DNA of 43,143 nt, from assembly GCA_913049915.1 (NCBI GenBank), contig CAJWZC010000024.1, positions 1 to 43,143 of the forward strand, given 5' to 3'. Numbering within the stretch: the first letter of the stretch is position 1; each line of letters starts with the position of its first letter. Below the pieces are notes generated by a model. That model saw nothing but the letters and a program-made list of their open reading frames with translations, ran no database searches and was not told the origin of the DNA. This DNA comes from an uncultured Colwellia sp. Lineage in GTDB: Bacteria; Pseudomonadota; Gammaproteobacteria; Enterobacterales; Alteromonadaceae. Below are positions 9,954 to 18,545 of this stretch, in pieces. Both the position numbers and the translations under genes were made by a program.

Positions 9954-11258
9954 TTAATCTGCTGTATTAGATAGGGTACTGGGATCGAAACATATTGAGA
10001 ATTCACTTCCCTGTCCCCAATGACTATTAATAAGTAATTCAGCTTGATGATGATGTAATACATGTTTGACTATGGCTAATCCTAAACCTGAGCCACCAGT
10101 ATCTCTCGAACGAGATCTATCAATACGATAAAAACGTTCAGTCAAACGATTAACATGCTCAGGTTTAATACCATCACCATTATCTTTGACTGAAAAAATA
10201 GCTTTATCATCCATTAACTGCCAACTTACCTCAATGTGTCCTTGAGGCTGGGTATAAGCAATAGCATTAGACAAAAGGTTAGCACAAGCACTCTTTAATT
10301 CTGTTTCAGAGCCTAAGACATAAAAATTTGTAGTAATATTCAAGCTAATTTGATGCTGTTTATCCTGATTAAGCCAAGTGACTTCATCAACTAATGTACG
10401 AATTAATTGTGCCATATTGATGTATTGCTTCTCATCATCACTATTATTCTCGACTTTAGCTAAATTAAGTAATTGTTCAACTAAGCGATCCATCCGAGAT
10501 ACTTGCCCTTCAATCGTTTGAAATGCTTTTTGCCAATGAGGTTCAAATATTTCTTGGGAAGCTTGGATCATTTCAACATATCCACGAACAACCGTTAAAG
10601 GTGTTTTTAATTCATGCGAGACATTAGCAACAAACTCACGACGCATGTCCTCTAAACGCTGAAGATTAGATATATCTCTAGCCAAGAGTAAGACATGTTC
10701 GCTACCATAAGCCATAAGACGTATTTCAAGTTGTACATCAGCGTGAAAGGGAGACAATAACAAGCAAGGTGACTCAAAGTTCTCGAGGGCTAAATAATCT
10801 GTAAATTCTGGCGCTCTAAGTAAATTATCTATACGCAAACCAAAATCATCTGGCCAACGAACACCTAGAAGTCGCTGTGCTTTTTTATTACCCCACTCAA
10901 TGGTAAGCTCCTCAGATAACATTAATGCTGCATCTGGAAGTGCTTCAGCCCCATCTCGAAAACGCCGAATCTTTTCATTTAATTGCTTTTGCTTATTTCG
11001 CTGTAACTTAACTTGTCGATATAAACCATCATATAAATACCCCCACAGTCCCATTGCTTCAGGAGGTGATAGCGCCTTAGATTGCCAAATCCAATCAATT
11101 AGTTTAAATAAATAGTGATAATGCCAAACTAATAAAAATATACTGGTTGCAAGCATACTTACTAATACATAATTAAATAACCAGCCAACAAAAGCACTAG
11201 CAACTAATAAACTCAGTAAACGATAAATAATATTTATAAATGATAAACGAAAATGCAT
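9954..11258 (-). CDS. phoR: Phosphate regulon sensor histidine kinase PhoR
   Basis: A 434-residue sensor kinase. Two N-terminal membrane segments (about residues 8-45) are separated by almost no periplasmic loop, as in E. coli PhoR. A PAS-type region follows (about 95-200). The dimerisation/phosphoacceptor helix has FVANVSHELKTPLT with the His near residue 213. The C-terminal ATPase domain has an N-box (SACANLLSNAIAYT), a G1 (VKDNGDGI) and a G2 (GGSGLGLAI). It senses phosphate status through the Pst system and phosphorylates PhoB. It lies 32 bp after phoB on the same strand and is presumably cotranscribed from the phoB Pho-box promoter. Confidence 0.95.
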   Translation of the reverse strand: MHFRLSFINIIYRLLSLLVASAFVGWLFNYVLVSMLATSIFLLVWHYHYLFKLIDWIWQSKALSPPEAMGLWGYLYDGLYRQVKLQRNKQKQLNEKIRRFRDGAEALPDAALMLSEELTIEWGNKKAQRLLGVRWPDDFGLRIDNLLRAPEFTDYLALENFESPCLLLSPFHADVQLEIRLMAYGSEHVLLLARDISNLQRLEDMRREFVANVSHELKTPLTVVRGYVEMIQASQEIFEPHWQKAFQTIEGQVSRMDRLVEQLLNLAKVENNSDDEKQYINMAQLIRTLVDEVTWLNQDKQHQISLNITTNFYVLGSETELKSACANLLSNAIAYTQPQGHIEVSWQLMDDKAIFSVKDNGDGIKPEHVNRLTERFYRIDRSRSRDTGGSGLGLAIVKHVLHHHQAELLINSHWGQGSEFSICFDPSTLSNTAD

Positions 11259-11290
11259 ACTTGTCTAATTAAATTCCAACAGAGAAATTG

Positions 11291-11998
11291 TTATAGTGAA
11301 CTTACTTTTTTTAATTTACTTGAAAAGCGATATCCAGCGCCTCGGACAGTTTGCACAAAGTCGTCATGCCCTTCGCCAGAAATGGCTTTACGCAAACGTC
11401 TAATGTGAACATCAACAGTTCGGTCTTCAACATAAATGTTTGTGCCCCAAACATTGTCTAATAATTGTTCACGAGAATATACTCTCTCGGTATGCGTCAT
11501 GAAAAAGTGTAATAAACGAAACTCTGTAGGACCTAAATCTAAGCTATTACCATTAATAGCAACGCGATGAGCAACAGGGTCAAGTTTTAAGCCATGAAAA
11601 TCGACCTCTTCTTCAAGGGATGTTGGAGAAACACGTCGAATTACTGCCCTAATACGAGCAATAAGTTCTTTAGGTGAAAAGGGCTTGGTAACATAGTCAT
11701 CGACTCCTGCTTCAAAACCTTTTACTTTATCATCTTCATCACTGCGCGCTGTCAGCATAATAATGGGGATATTTCGAGTATATTCATTTTGCTTTAGTTT
11801 TTTTGCTAACGCAACTCCTGTACCGCCAGGTAACATCCAATCGAGTAATATTAAATCTGGATATGGTTCATGAATTTTAGCTAATGCTTGTTCAACATCA
11901 CAGGCTTCAATCGCATTAAAACCATTTTGATCTAATACAAAACTAATCATCTCCCTAATCGGGGTCTCATCCTCAACGACTAAAATATTTCTACTCAT
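11291..11998 (-). CDS. phoB: Phosphate regulon response regulator PhoB
   Basis: A 235-residue OmpR/PhoB-type regulator. The receiver domain has Asp10, the phosphoacceptor Asp53 (LILLDWMLP), Thr83 and Lys105. The C-terminal winged helix has [13 protein letters not shown] and the recognition region [13 protein letters not shown], with VRGAGYRF near the end. When phosphorylated by PhoR it activates genes with Pho boxes. Three such boxes are visible in this cluster, including one in front of phoB itself, so autoactivation is expected. An AGGA ribosome site precedes the ATG by about 8 bases. Confidence 0.97.
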   Translation of the reverse strand: MSRNILVVEDETPIREMISFVLDQNGFNAIEACDVEQALAKIHEPYPDLILLDWMLPGGTGVALAKKLKQNEYTRNIPIIMLTARSDEDDKVKGFEAGVDDYVTKPFSPKELIARIRAVIRRVSPTSLEEEVDFHGLKLDPVAHRVAINGNSLDLGPTEFRLLHFFMTHTERVYSREQLLDNVWGTNIYVEDRTVDVHIRRLRKAISGEGHDDFVQTVRGAGYRFSSKLKKVSSL

Positions 11999-12093
11999 GA
12001 ATACATCCTAATAATATGAATAACTGATAAAACTTACTATTTCTAAAGTAAATATTAACAAAAAATTACACTTGATAAGTTATTGTGCAGAAG

Positions 12094-12115
12094 TTTAGTG
12101 ACAGTTTTATGACAA
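12094..12115 (-). promoter_or_regulatory. Pho box of phoB
   Basis: The minus strand carries TTGTCATAAAA followed directly by CTGTCACTAAA, two 11-bp PhoB half-sites in tandem. A weak -10 (ACAATA) follows about 11 bases later. The phoB ATG is about 95 bases downstream. This is a near-consensus site and implies autoregulation of phoBR. Confidence 0.85.
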
Positions 12116-12163
12116 AAGTAAAATTATCAAGCAAGCTTATCGCTTTAGCAAGTATACCCCTAT

Positions 12164-12202
12164 AAAAAAACCGCTAATCCAGAGAAGATTAACGGTTTTT
12201 TT
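12164..12202 (-). terminator. Rho-independent terminator of the porin gene
   Basis: An A-run, then CCGCTAATC, a short loop and GATTAACGG, then a T-run. The stem has one mismatch and the A/T flanks extend it. On the minus strand the hairpin is followed by seven T residues. It lies 30 bp after the porin stop and just before the phoB regulatory region. Confidence 0.85.
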
Positions 12203-12231
12203 GAATTAAATATTAAATAGAGAGCTGACGA

Positions 12232-13221
12232 TTAGAATTTTTGTTCCATGCCTACAGCAAGGTAAGTACCTTCCGATGCTTTTTTGATTGTCTGTTCATT
12301 AAAGCTCAAACCTTCTTGGTCGGTATACCAAACAAAAACTTTTGTAGACTTACCTAATTTGTAATCCGCACCAATACTTATCGCATCAGCACCTGCAAAT
12401 TCTTGATATTGAACTTTAGTTAATACATTACCTATTTTATATGAAACATTAGCGGCGTACCCATTTTGACTGAATCCAGAAAATTCACCTTCAGTAATTT
12501 CACTTTCGGTTAAAATACCACCAATACGTACATTACCTATTTTGTACACACCTACTAAACGTGTTGTTTTATAGATGGCATTTTTTCCTGGCATATTTTC
12601 ATCATGAGCAAGAGACACAAAAAAGTCAGTATTCTTCAGGCTAGTATCACCAAATTGTACACCCACAGAAAAGGGATCACTCAAGTCTTTATCTTTAGAA
12701 AGAATATAACTTGCCAAAAATTTAACATTGTTAAAGTTTGGTGATTTATAGGTTAGTGCATCGGTAACACGGTTTTCACCAATAAAAAGATTCTTTAAAT
12801 CACCTTCATAATCATTAAATAAATCAAACATACCTTGCGATACCTTTAAAGTGGTATCTGAACGACCAAGGGTAACTTCACCAAACCCTCCTTTAATACC
12901 AACCCATTGGTTACGAGCAGTCAACGAATCTTTTGAATCGTCATTAACGTTAACTTGCCATTCAAGCTTGTAAATAGCAGTTAATCCATAATCAGTATCA
13001 AGTTTATACTTACCTTTCACACCGACACGAGACGCATTACTTTTCAATTCATTAAATGAGTCATCACCTTCATCTGATGCCTGCAATGAAATATTTAATT
13101 TCCCATAAAAGTCAGCGATTTCTGTAGTTTTTGTTTTGGTAGAAGCTTGTTCAGCGGCAACTATTGACCCTAAAAATAAAGACAAGACCATTATTGCAAT
13201 ACAATTCTTAACCAATTTCAT
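12232..13221 (-). CDS. Outer-membrane porin, probably phosphate-starvation induced
   Basis: A 329-residue Gram-negative porin. A signal peptide (MVLSLFLGSIVAA, residues 11-23) is followed by a beta-barrel rich in alternating aromatic strands. Features include YGKLNISLQ, NQWVGIKGGFGEVTLGRSDTTLK (the typical strand and constriction-loop start of family-4 porins), and the terminal strand YLAVGMEQKF ending in Phe, the BAM recognition signal. The promoter has a tandem PhoB site, so its role is probably like PhoE: anion or phosphate uptake across the outer membrane under starvation. Selectivity cannot be read from sequence alone. The start is supported by an AGGA 7 bases before the ATG. Confidence 0.88.
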   Translation of the reverse strand: MKLVKNCIAIMVLSLFLGSIVAAEQASTKTKTTEIADFYGKLNISLQASDEGDDSFNELKSNASRVGVKGKYKLDTDYGLTAIYKLEWQVNVNDDSKDSLTARNQWVGIKGGFGEVTLGRSDTTLKVSQGMFDLFNDYEGDLKNLFIGENRVTDALTYKSPNFNNVKFLASYILSKDKDLSDPFSVGVQFGDTSLKNTDFFVSLAHDENMPGKNAIYKTTRLVGVYKIGNVRIGGILTESEITEGEFSGFSQNGYAANVSYKIGNVLTKVQYQEFAGADAISIGADYKLGKSTKVFVWYTDQEGLSFNEQTIKKASEGTYLAVGMEQKF

Positions 13222-13288
13222 AAGTATTCCTAAATAAGTAAATTATAAATTATGTGTAATATTATTAATGAACGATACTTTACAAGAA

Positions 13289-13310
13289 CTTTATTACAGC
13301 TTTGTTACAG
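13289..13310 (-). promoter_or_regulatory. Pho box of the porin gene
   Basis: The minus strand reads CTGTAACAAAG then CTGTAATAAAG, a precise 11-bp direct repeat of the PhoB half-site form CTGTAAY. It lies 68 bp upstream of the porin ATG. It differs from CTGTCAT at the fifth and sixth bases but keeps phase and the A-rich spacer, like known variant Pho boxes. Confidence 0.78.
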
Positions 13311-13350
13311 GCGTAAGATTATATTCATAAAAAACACTTAAAAATGTCAT

Positions 13351-13375
13351 ATTTATTTATTTATTTATTTATTTA
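13351..13375 (+). repeat. Tetranucleotide microsatellite (ATTT)6
   Basis: Six perfect ATTT units plus one A. It lies 40 bp upstream of the porin Pho box and 124 bp upstream of the divergent sensor-kinase start. Such tracts can change length by slipped-strand mispairing, but an effect on either promoter is not shown. Confidence 0.9.
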
Positions 13376-13498
13376 AAATAATGCTTCAATTAGGTTATTA
13401 TAATTATTTTAGACTACATATTTTATTTTCGCGCACTTTAAAAATAATTTACTAGAATTAACAGTAAGTTCCTAAAATCACCTAAAAAGATAAATGAT

Positions 13499-15229
13499 AT
13501 GAAAATAACCAGCATATCGCGTAAGCTGCTAACAAGAGTACTCTCTCTTTATTTTATTTTAACTGTCAGTGTTACTGGCATTCAAATCATTGCTGAATAT
13601 TTGAATACCAAAAGCCATATCAATAGTGAGCTACTCACCTTAAAAAAAACAATTAGTGGTAGCTTAACTCGTGCTGTTTGGGAACTAAATACTCAACAAG
13701 CTGTTGATATTTCAGAAGGCTTAATAGCTATCCCTCTGATACAAGGGATAACAGTAACAGATGAAAACGGTGATATTATCACTCAGCTTGGTGAAGTACT
13801 TACCCTCCCTGCGCAGGCTTCTCAAGAACACCAGGCTATTAGCTCGCTAAGTGAAGGGCTGTTTGGTAGCTCTTTTCCACTTATATTTCAGTTTTCAGGA
13901 CGAACAACTACGGTTGGAACCGTGACCTTACTCTCGAGTAATGATGTTATTTTTAGTCGTATCGAAGTAGGAATTTATTTTCTAATCGGTAACGCCATTG
14001 TCAAAACCGCTTTTTTGGTCTTCTTATTCTCATTAGCTTTTACAAAGTTATTAACTGACCCCCTAAAAGATTTAACTAACCAAATGAAGCAACTTGATCT
14101 ACATGATCCTGAAGCCTCAAAATTTCATAGTATGAACAATGAAAGGAATGAGCTTGATGTGCTAGAGGAGGCTTATAATAACCTTATTGATGAACTCGTT
14201 GAATTTAAAGATAAACTTGCATTATCACAACGAGAAACTAATTTAGCAAATGACAAGTTAGATGAACAAAATTTATTGCTTGAGCAGGAAGTAGCAAAAA
14301 AAACGTCTACGCTGAGTAGGACGTTATTGAAAATGGAGGTTCAACAAAAAAAAATGCTAGTACAGCAGCATCAATTAGAAGGCGAAAATAACCGTCGCCG
14401 TAAAACCGAAAGTACACTGATCACTACTAATAAAGAATTGAAAAACTCAATAATAGAGCTAAGCAAAGCACAAGATAGATTGTTAGAAGCTGAAAAAATG
14501 TCATCTTTAGGACAACTCAGTGCTGAAGTTTCTCATGAAATAAATACCCCTATCGGTATCAGCATTACTTCAATAAGCTATTTAGCTGATATTATCACGA
14601 AACTACAGCAAGACATCAGTGCACAAAAACTATCAAAGCGTATGATTGATAGTTTTATAGCTAATGCGCAACAAAGTATCGCATTATTATCAAATAACTT
14701 ACAAAGAGCTGCTGAGTTAATTACCAGTTTTAAGCAGGTTGCTGTTGACCAAACTAATGATAAAGTTAGATTAATCAATATTGCTAAATATATCGATGAA
14801 ATCATCCAGTCAATTCATCCTAAATTAAAAAAAACTAATCACTGTATCAAAATTAATTGTGACCCATATATTGAAATTTATACACACCCAGGCGCTATCG
14901 CTCAAATAATCATTAATTTAATTATCAACTCTATCATCCATGGATTTTATAATATTAACCGTGGAGTGATGAGTATTGATGTGAGTATAGACCAACAAAG
15001 GCTAGTCATACTTTATAAAGATAATGGTGTTGGTGTTTCGAAAGAAGAGCTTGATAAACTATTTGATCCATTTTATACCACCCAGATAGACAAGGGCGGT
15101 ACGGGTCTAGGCACACATATAATTAAAAACTTAGTGATTGACACACTTAATGGTTCAATTGATGCTTACTCTGAATCAGGGAAAGGCTTAAGCTATCGTA
15201 TGACGTTACCAGACATGAGGTATAGCTAA
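13499..15229 (+). CDS. Membrane sensor histidine kinase (orphan)
   Basis: A 576-residue kinase. Membrane helix 1 is at about 13-33 and helix 2 at about 158-180. They enclose a periplasmic sensor domain of about 120 residues of unknown ligand. A HAMP-like segment and a long coiled coil (about 235-330, Gln/Glu/Lys rich) follow. The phosphoacceptor helix has LGQLSAEVSHEINTPIG with the His near 346. The ATPase domain has LIINLIINSIIHG, DNGVGVSKEEL and GGTGLGTHI. No response regulator gene is adjacent, so its partner is unknown. It is divergent from the porin but nothing in the sequence shows that it senses phosphate. The ribosome site is weak. Confidence 0.85.
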   Translation: MKITSISRKLLTRVLSLYFILTVSVTGIQIIAEYLNTKSHINSELLTLKKTISGSLTRAVWELNTQQAVDISEGLIAIPLIQGITVTDENGDIITQLGEVLTLPAQASQEHQAISSLSEGLFGSSFPLIFQFSGRTTTVGTVTLLSSNDVIFSRIEVGIYFLIGNAIVKTAFLVFLFSLAFTKLLTDPLKDLTNQMKQLDLHDPEASKFHSMNNERNELDVLEEAYNNLIDELVEFKDKLALSQRETNLANDKLDEQNLLLEQEVAKKTSTLSRTLLKMEVQQKKMLVQQHQLEGENNRRRKTESTLITTNKELKNSIIELSKAQDRLLEAEKMSSLGQLSAEVSHEINTPIGISITSISYLADIITKLQQDISAQKLSKRMIDSFIANAQQSIALLSNNLQRAAELITSFKQVAVDQTNDKVRLINIAKYIDEIIQSIHPKLKKTNHCIKINCDPYIEIYTHPGAIAQIIINLIINSIIHGFYNINRGVMSIDVSIDQQRLVILYKDNGVGVSKEELDKLFDPFYTTQIDKGGTGLGTHIIKNLVIDTLNGSIDAYSESGKGLSYRMTLPDMRYS

Positions 15230-15303
15230 AAGCTGCTGTCTTAACATTGGAATTCAGGTATGATAATCGGCAAAACATTATCTTATCAGTCTAGGATTTA
15301 CTT

Positions 15304-16227
15304 ATGTGGTTTAAAAACCTTTACTTTTTTGCCTTTACTCGCCCATTTGAATGGTCTGAGGAAGACTTAGAAAAACATTTATCTGAGCATCTATTTACTC
15401 CACTAGGCTCAACAGAGATTGCTCATTTTGGTTGGATTAACGCACTTGGAAAACATGGCGATACCAGTGTTCATAGTGCAAATGGTAACTTTCTAATCTG
15501 TGCTCGTAAAGAAGAAAAAATGCTACCCGCTTCCGTTATTAAGGATATGGTTGAAGAAAAAATTAACTTACTTGAACTAGAACAAGGTCGTGGCGCAACT
15601 AAAAAAGAAAAAGAACAGTTCAAAGAAGATATAACCTTTGAGTTACTGCCTCGTGCTTTTTCTCGTATAACAGATACTCATGCTTATATAAGTCCTGTTA
15701 ATAACATTATCGTTATAAATTCAAGTTCACGTGGTAAAGCAGAGGATTTATTAGCGTTATTGCGCAAAGTACTCGGTACACTACCTGTTACCAGTTTTGA
15801 ACCTGATGTTTGTGCTGATGAAACGATGACTGATTGGCTAAATAAGAAAAGTTTAGGTGGTAAGTTTACTTTAGGTATGGAAGCAGAGTTTAATGCTTTA
15901 GGTGATGATGGTGCGGTTGTTCGTGTAAAAAATCAAGACCTATTGAGTGAAGAGATTAAATCGCATTTAGATGCGGATAAGTATGTTGTAAAAGTAGCGC
16001 TAGAATGGGATGAATCGTTATCTTTCATTTTATGTGATGACTTAGCCATAAAAAGAGTGAAGTTTTTTGATGTTATTCACGAACAAAATGATGATATCGA
16101 TAGTGATGATGTAGTAGCGAAACTTGACGCTGATTTTGCTCTAATGTCAGGAGAGTTAAACCGTTTTATTATCGAACTATTAGCTGAATTTTCGATGACA
16201 ACGACTGAACTTTTAGAAAAAGATTAA
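15304..16227 (+). CDS. rdgC: Recombination-associated protein RdgC
   Basis: A 307-residue protein of the usual RdgC length (E. coli 303). The N-terminus MWFKNLYFFAFTRPFEWSEE, together with GWINALGKHGD and LPRAFSRITDTHAYI, is characteristic. RdgC forms a ring dimer that binds double-stranded DNA without sequence preference and restrains RecA-promoted exchange. Its ATG is preceded by AGGA at 7 bases. A GATAAT hexamer 35-40 bases upstream may be its -10. The gene is 74 bp after the kinase gene and is closed by a strong terminator. Confidence 0.95.
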   Translation: MWFKNLYFFAFTRPFEWSEEDLEKHLSEHLFTPLGSTEIAHFGWINALGKHGDTSVHSANGNFLICARKEEKMLPASVIKDMVEEKINLLELEQGRGATKKEKEQFKEDITFELLPRAFSRITDTHAYISPVNNIIVINSSSRGKAEDLLALLRKVLGTLPVTSFEPDVCADETMTDWLNKKSLGGKFTLGMEAEFNALGDDGAVVRVKNQDLLSEEIKSHLDADKYVVKVALEWDESLSFILCDDLAIKRVKFFDVIHEQNDDIDSDDVVAKLDADFALMSGELNRFIIELLAEFSMTTTELLEKD

Positions 16228-16249
16228 ACTATACATTATAGAATTAAAT

Positions 16250-16284
16250 AAAAATAGCAACTCAACGTTGCCATTTTTATTTAT
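16250..16284 (+). terminator. Shared terminator between rdgC and the HDOD gene
   Basis: AAAAATAGCAAC, a short loop, then GTTGCCATTTTT followed by ATTTATTT. One A-C mismatch interrupts the stem. A/T tracts on both sides let it work for the converging rdgC (+) and HDOD (-) transcripts. Confidence 0.8.
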
Positions 16285-16302
16285 TTGTACAGCTAGGTAT
16301 CA

Positions 16303-17145
16303 TTAAATAAACATAGCCTTTACGCTATCACTTTTCTTTTTAAATTCATCAGAATATAAATAATCAACATCAGGTAAAAGACCTTTCTTAGTATAATTTT
16401 TTAATAAAGCTTCCTTAGTCGATTCATTTTTAAAAACATTATGATAAATTGCCCCAGCTCTAATAAAATCTAAGTAATGAACTTCACTAGGTAAAATAGT
16501 TAAATCACTCCAACTTTCGGCTAATAATGTAAAATCATCAGAGAATCCCCATCTACGGCTAATTGCGCCACCTACCCGCCCAGATAATTTAATGATGGCC
16601 TGCTGTAGAAAAGTTGGATTAGCGAAAACATCAGGATGATTTTCTGCTTCGGTCAAAATAGGTAAAACACCTATATTATGTATTAATGCTGCTAAAGTAA
16701 TAGTATCTAGCGATAGTGAGGTGCGCTTGTTATCTTTTAAATATAAATCCATCAAACTAATTGCCACTGAGGCAATATCAACAGTTTTTACCCAGGCCTT
16801 GTTCATATACATAGTGACAACATCATTGTGTGAAACAAAGACTTGTTCTATCGCCATTGCTGTTGCGATAGTTTTAATTTGATTTAAGCCAATACGGGTT
16901 ACCGCCTGTGGTACAGTTTCAACTTTAATACTACGTCCTAAAATTGCATTATTAGCAACTTTGATCATACCTAAAGATAAAGCTGGATCTTGACCAATAA
17001 TATCACTCATCTGATTTAAATTAATATCAGGGTCATCCGCAGCACTTCTTACTCTTAATGCTACCTCTGGTAATGTTGGTAGTACGAGAGTATCTTGCTT
17101 TATCTTTTCATTCAAAATTGTATACAGGGCATTTTCAGTTGTCAT
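16303..17145 (-). CDS. HDOD-domain protein
   Basis: A 280-residue protein made almost entirely of one HDOD domain (from about residue 18 onward). Signatures are LPTLPEVALRVRSAADDPDINLNQMSDIIGQDPALSLGMIKVANNA in the N-terminal half and LAALIHNIGVLPILT in the middle. HDOD proteins resemble HD phosphohydrolases but usually lack the metal ligands. Here the HD pair is replaced by HN in ALIHNIG, so enzymatic activity is unlikely. Family members act in signalling. No GGDEF, EAL or receiver domain is fused, and no signalling gene is next to it. An AAGGTAA ribosome site precedes the ATG. The ISAs1 element inserted 81 bp upstream of this start, possibly into its promoter region. Confidence 0.85.
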   Translation of the reverse strand: MTTENALYTILNEKIKQDTLVLPTLPEVALRVRSAADDPDINLNQMSDIIGQDPALSLGMIKVANNAILGRSIKVETVPQAVTRIGLNQIKTIATAMAIEQVFVSHNDVVTMYMNKAWVKTVDIASVAISLMDLYLKDNKRTSLSLDTITLAALIHNIGVLPILTEAENHPDVFANPTFLQQAIIKLSGRVGGAISRRWGFSDDFTLLAESWSDLTILPSEVHYLDFIRAGAIYHNVFKNESTKEALLKNYTKKGLLPDVDYLYSDEFKKKSDSVKAMFI

Positions 17146-17225
17146 AAATTTACCTTTATTTTTATTATGCTTACTATTTAAAGTAGCACATTTTTATAAA
17201 AAAATGCTTTTTATCAATGTTTTTC

Positions 17226-17235
17226 AAGCTAATAG
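17226..17235 (+). repeat. Left target-site duplication of the ISAs1 element
   Basis: AAGCTAATAG, identical to 18455-18464 on the other side of the element. Ten bases fits the 8-10 bp duplications known for the ISAs1 family. Confidence 0.85.
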
Positions 17236-18454
17236 CACGGCAAGATCATTATAAATTGAACTTTTAACTTAAGTCGCGATCAGATCTCAATATAATACAT
17301 TGAGGATAATTAACATGAGCGCGGCTTTTTTGACCCACTTTGATTCAATTTCTGACCCACGTATAGAGCGTTGTAAAAAATATAACTTAATGGATATCCT
17401 ATTACTCTCGATAAGTGCTGTTATGTCTAGCTCTGAAGGCTGGAAAGACATTGAAAATTTTGGACATATAAAGCTTGATTGGCTGCATCAATATGGTTCT
17501 TTTGAGGCGAGTATTCCGCGCCATGGCACCATCGCTCGTGTAATTTGTCGATTAAAAATGATGAAATTGAGCAAGCCTTTCAGTCTTAGATATCTTCACT
17601 TGTCAAAAATACTGGCTGTGATGTCATTGCCGTTGACGATAAAACGGCACGCCATTCATTTTCTACCAAAGATAGAGAATGTGCTCTGCATACCGTTAGT
17701 GTCTGGAGCTGTCAGCATCAGCTGGTTTTAGGGCAAGTAGCGGTAGGCAATAAGACCAATGAAATTACAGCAATCCCAGAGCTGTTAGCGATGTTAGATA
17801 TTGAGAATAGTATTATTACACTTGATGCCATGGACTACCAAAGAGAAATAGCTCAACAAATTATCAAACAAAAAGCGGATTATATTCTAGCGCTTAAAGG
17901 TAATCATTCTGGCATGCAGGCTGAGCTTGAAGCGTGGTGGCATAAAATGGAGCGAGAAGGTTTATCTGATAAAATATTTTCCAAGTACAGTGATATCAAC
18001 TCAAGGCATGGAAGAATAGAAACAAAAACTTGTCGGTAATTACTTATTGATCAAACATAGCTAGATAAAAAACATCAATGGAAAGGTCTAAAAAGTATTA
18101 TCAAAGTGACATCAGAAGTTATTGAAAGAGCACGGGCAAAAAGACGAGCGAAACACGTTGGTATATAAGTTCATTAAGCTTAAACGCTAAGCAGGCTCCA
18201 GATTCTGTGAGAAGCCATTGGCAAGTAGAAAGTATGCACTGGGTACTTGATATGACGTTTAGGGAAGATGAGTCGCGAATACATAAAGCTCAAGGTCCAC
18301 TGGTCTTCAACATAATGAGAAAGATAGCGATGGTATTGTTTAAGCAAGATGAGACTAAACGAGCCAGTATGGCGGCCAAAAAGAAAATGGCAGGACTAGA
18401 CGATGAATATCGTTTAACCCTGCTGAAGTCTGGGATTAAAATGCGCTAGCCATG
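17236..18454 (+). mobile_element. ISAs1-family insertion sequence, 1219 bp, inactive
   Basis: The element is bounded by imperfect terminal inverted repeats. The left end begins CACGGCAAGATCATTATAAA. The right end, read inward on the minus strand, begins CATGGCTAGCGCATTTTAAT. These share 14 of the first 19 positions. Identical 10-bp direct repeats AAGCTAATAG flank it. One degenerate ISAs1-type transposase fills it, and its stop codon lies inside the right repeat, as in other ISAs1 elements. The ends and duplication are intact, so it arrived by simple transposition and decayed in place. Confidence 0.85.
17315..18449 (+). pseudogene. ISAs1-family transposase with frameshifts and stops
   Basis: The reading starts in one frame with MSAAFLTHFDSISDPRIERC (N-terminal ISAs1 domain) up to ARVICRLK near 17565. 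One extra base then shifts it to DEIEQAFQS, a TAG where Trp is expected, and DVIAVDDKTARHSF (family DGKT has become DDKT). It continues through LDAMDYQREIAQQII and ILALKGNH to near 18036, where CAA appears to have become TAA. At least one more stop and a frameshift near 18165 follow before the well-preserved end SHWQVESMHWVLDMTFREDE. With at least two frameshifts and three nonsense changes it cannot make an active DDE transposase. Confidence 0.88.
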
Positions 18455-18464
18455 AAGCTAATAG
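18455..18464 (+). repeat. Right target-site duplication of the ISAs1 element
   Basis: AAGCTAATAG, a perfect copy of 17226-17235. The empty site before insertion would have read AAGCTAATAGCAGAACGATC. Confidence 0.85.
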
Positions 18465-18545
18465 CAGAACGATCTACTTTTTTCTATAACCTGTGACACA
18501 TATCAATCGATTTAAGGTAAATTTTTCCTACTGTACTGATACTAT

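Noticed and set aside
13499-15229. Sensor kinase as a second phosphate sensor
   Set aside because: It is adjacent to the Pho cluster but divergent, has no Pho box of its own, and its sensor domain gives no clue.
17300-18449. ISAs1 transposase as a programmed frameshift product
   Set aside because: There are at least two frameshifts and several in-frame stops at positions where conserved residues are expected, so decay is the simpler reading.
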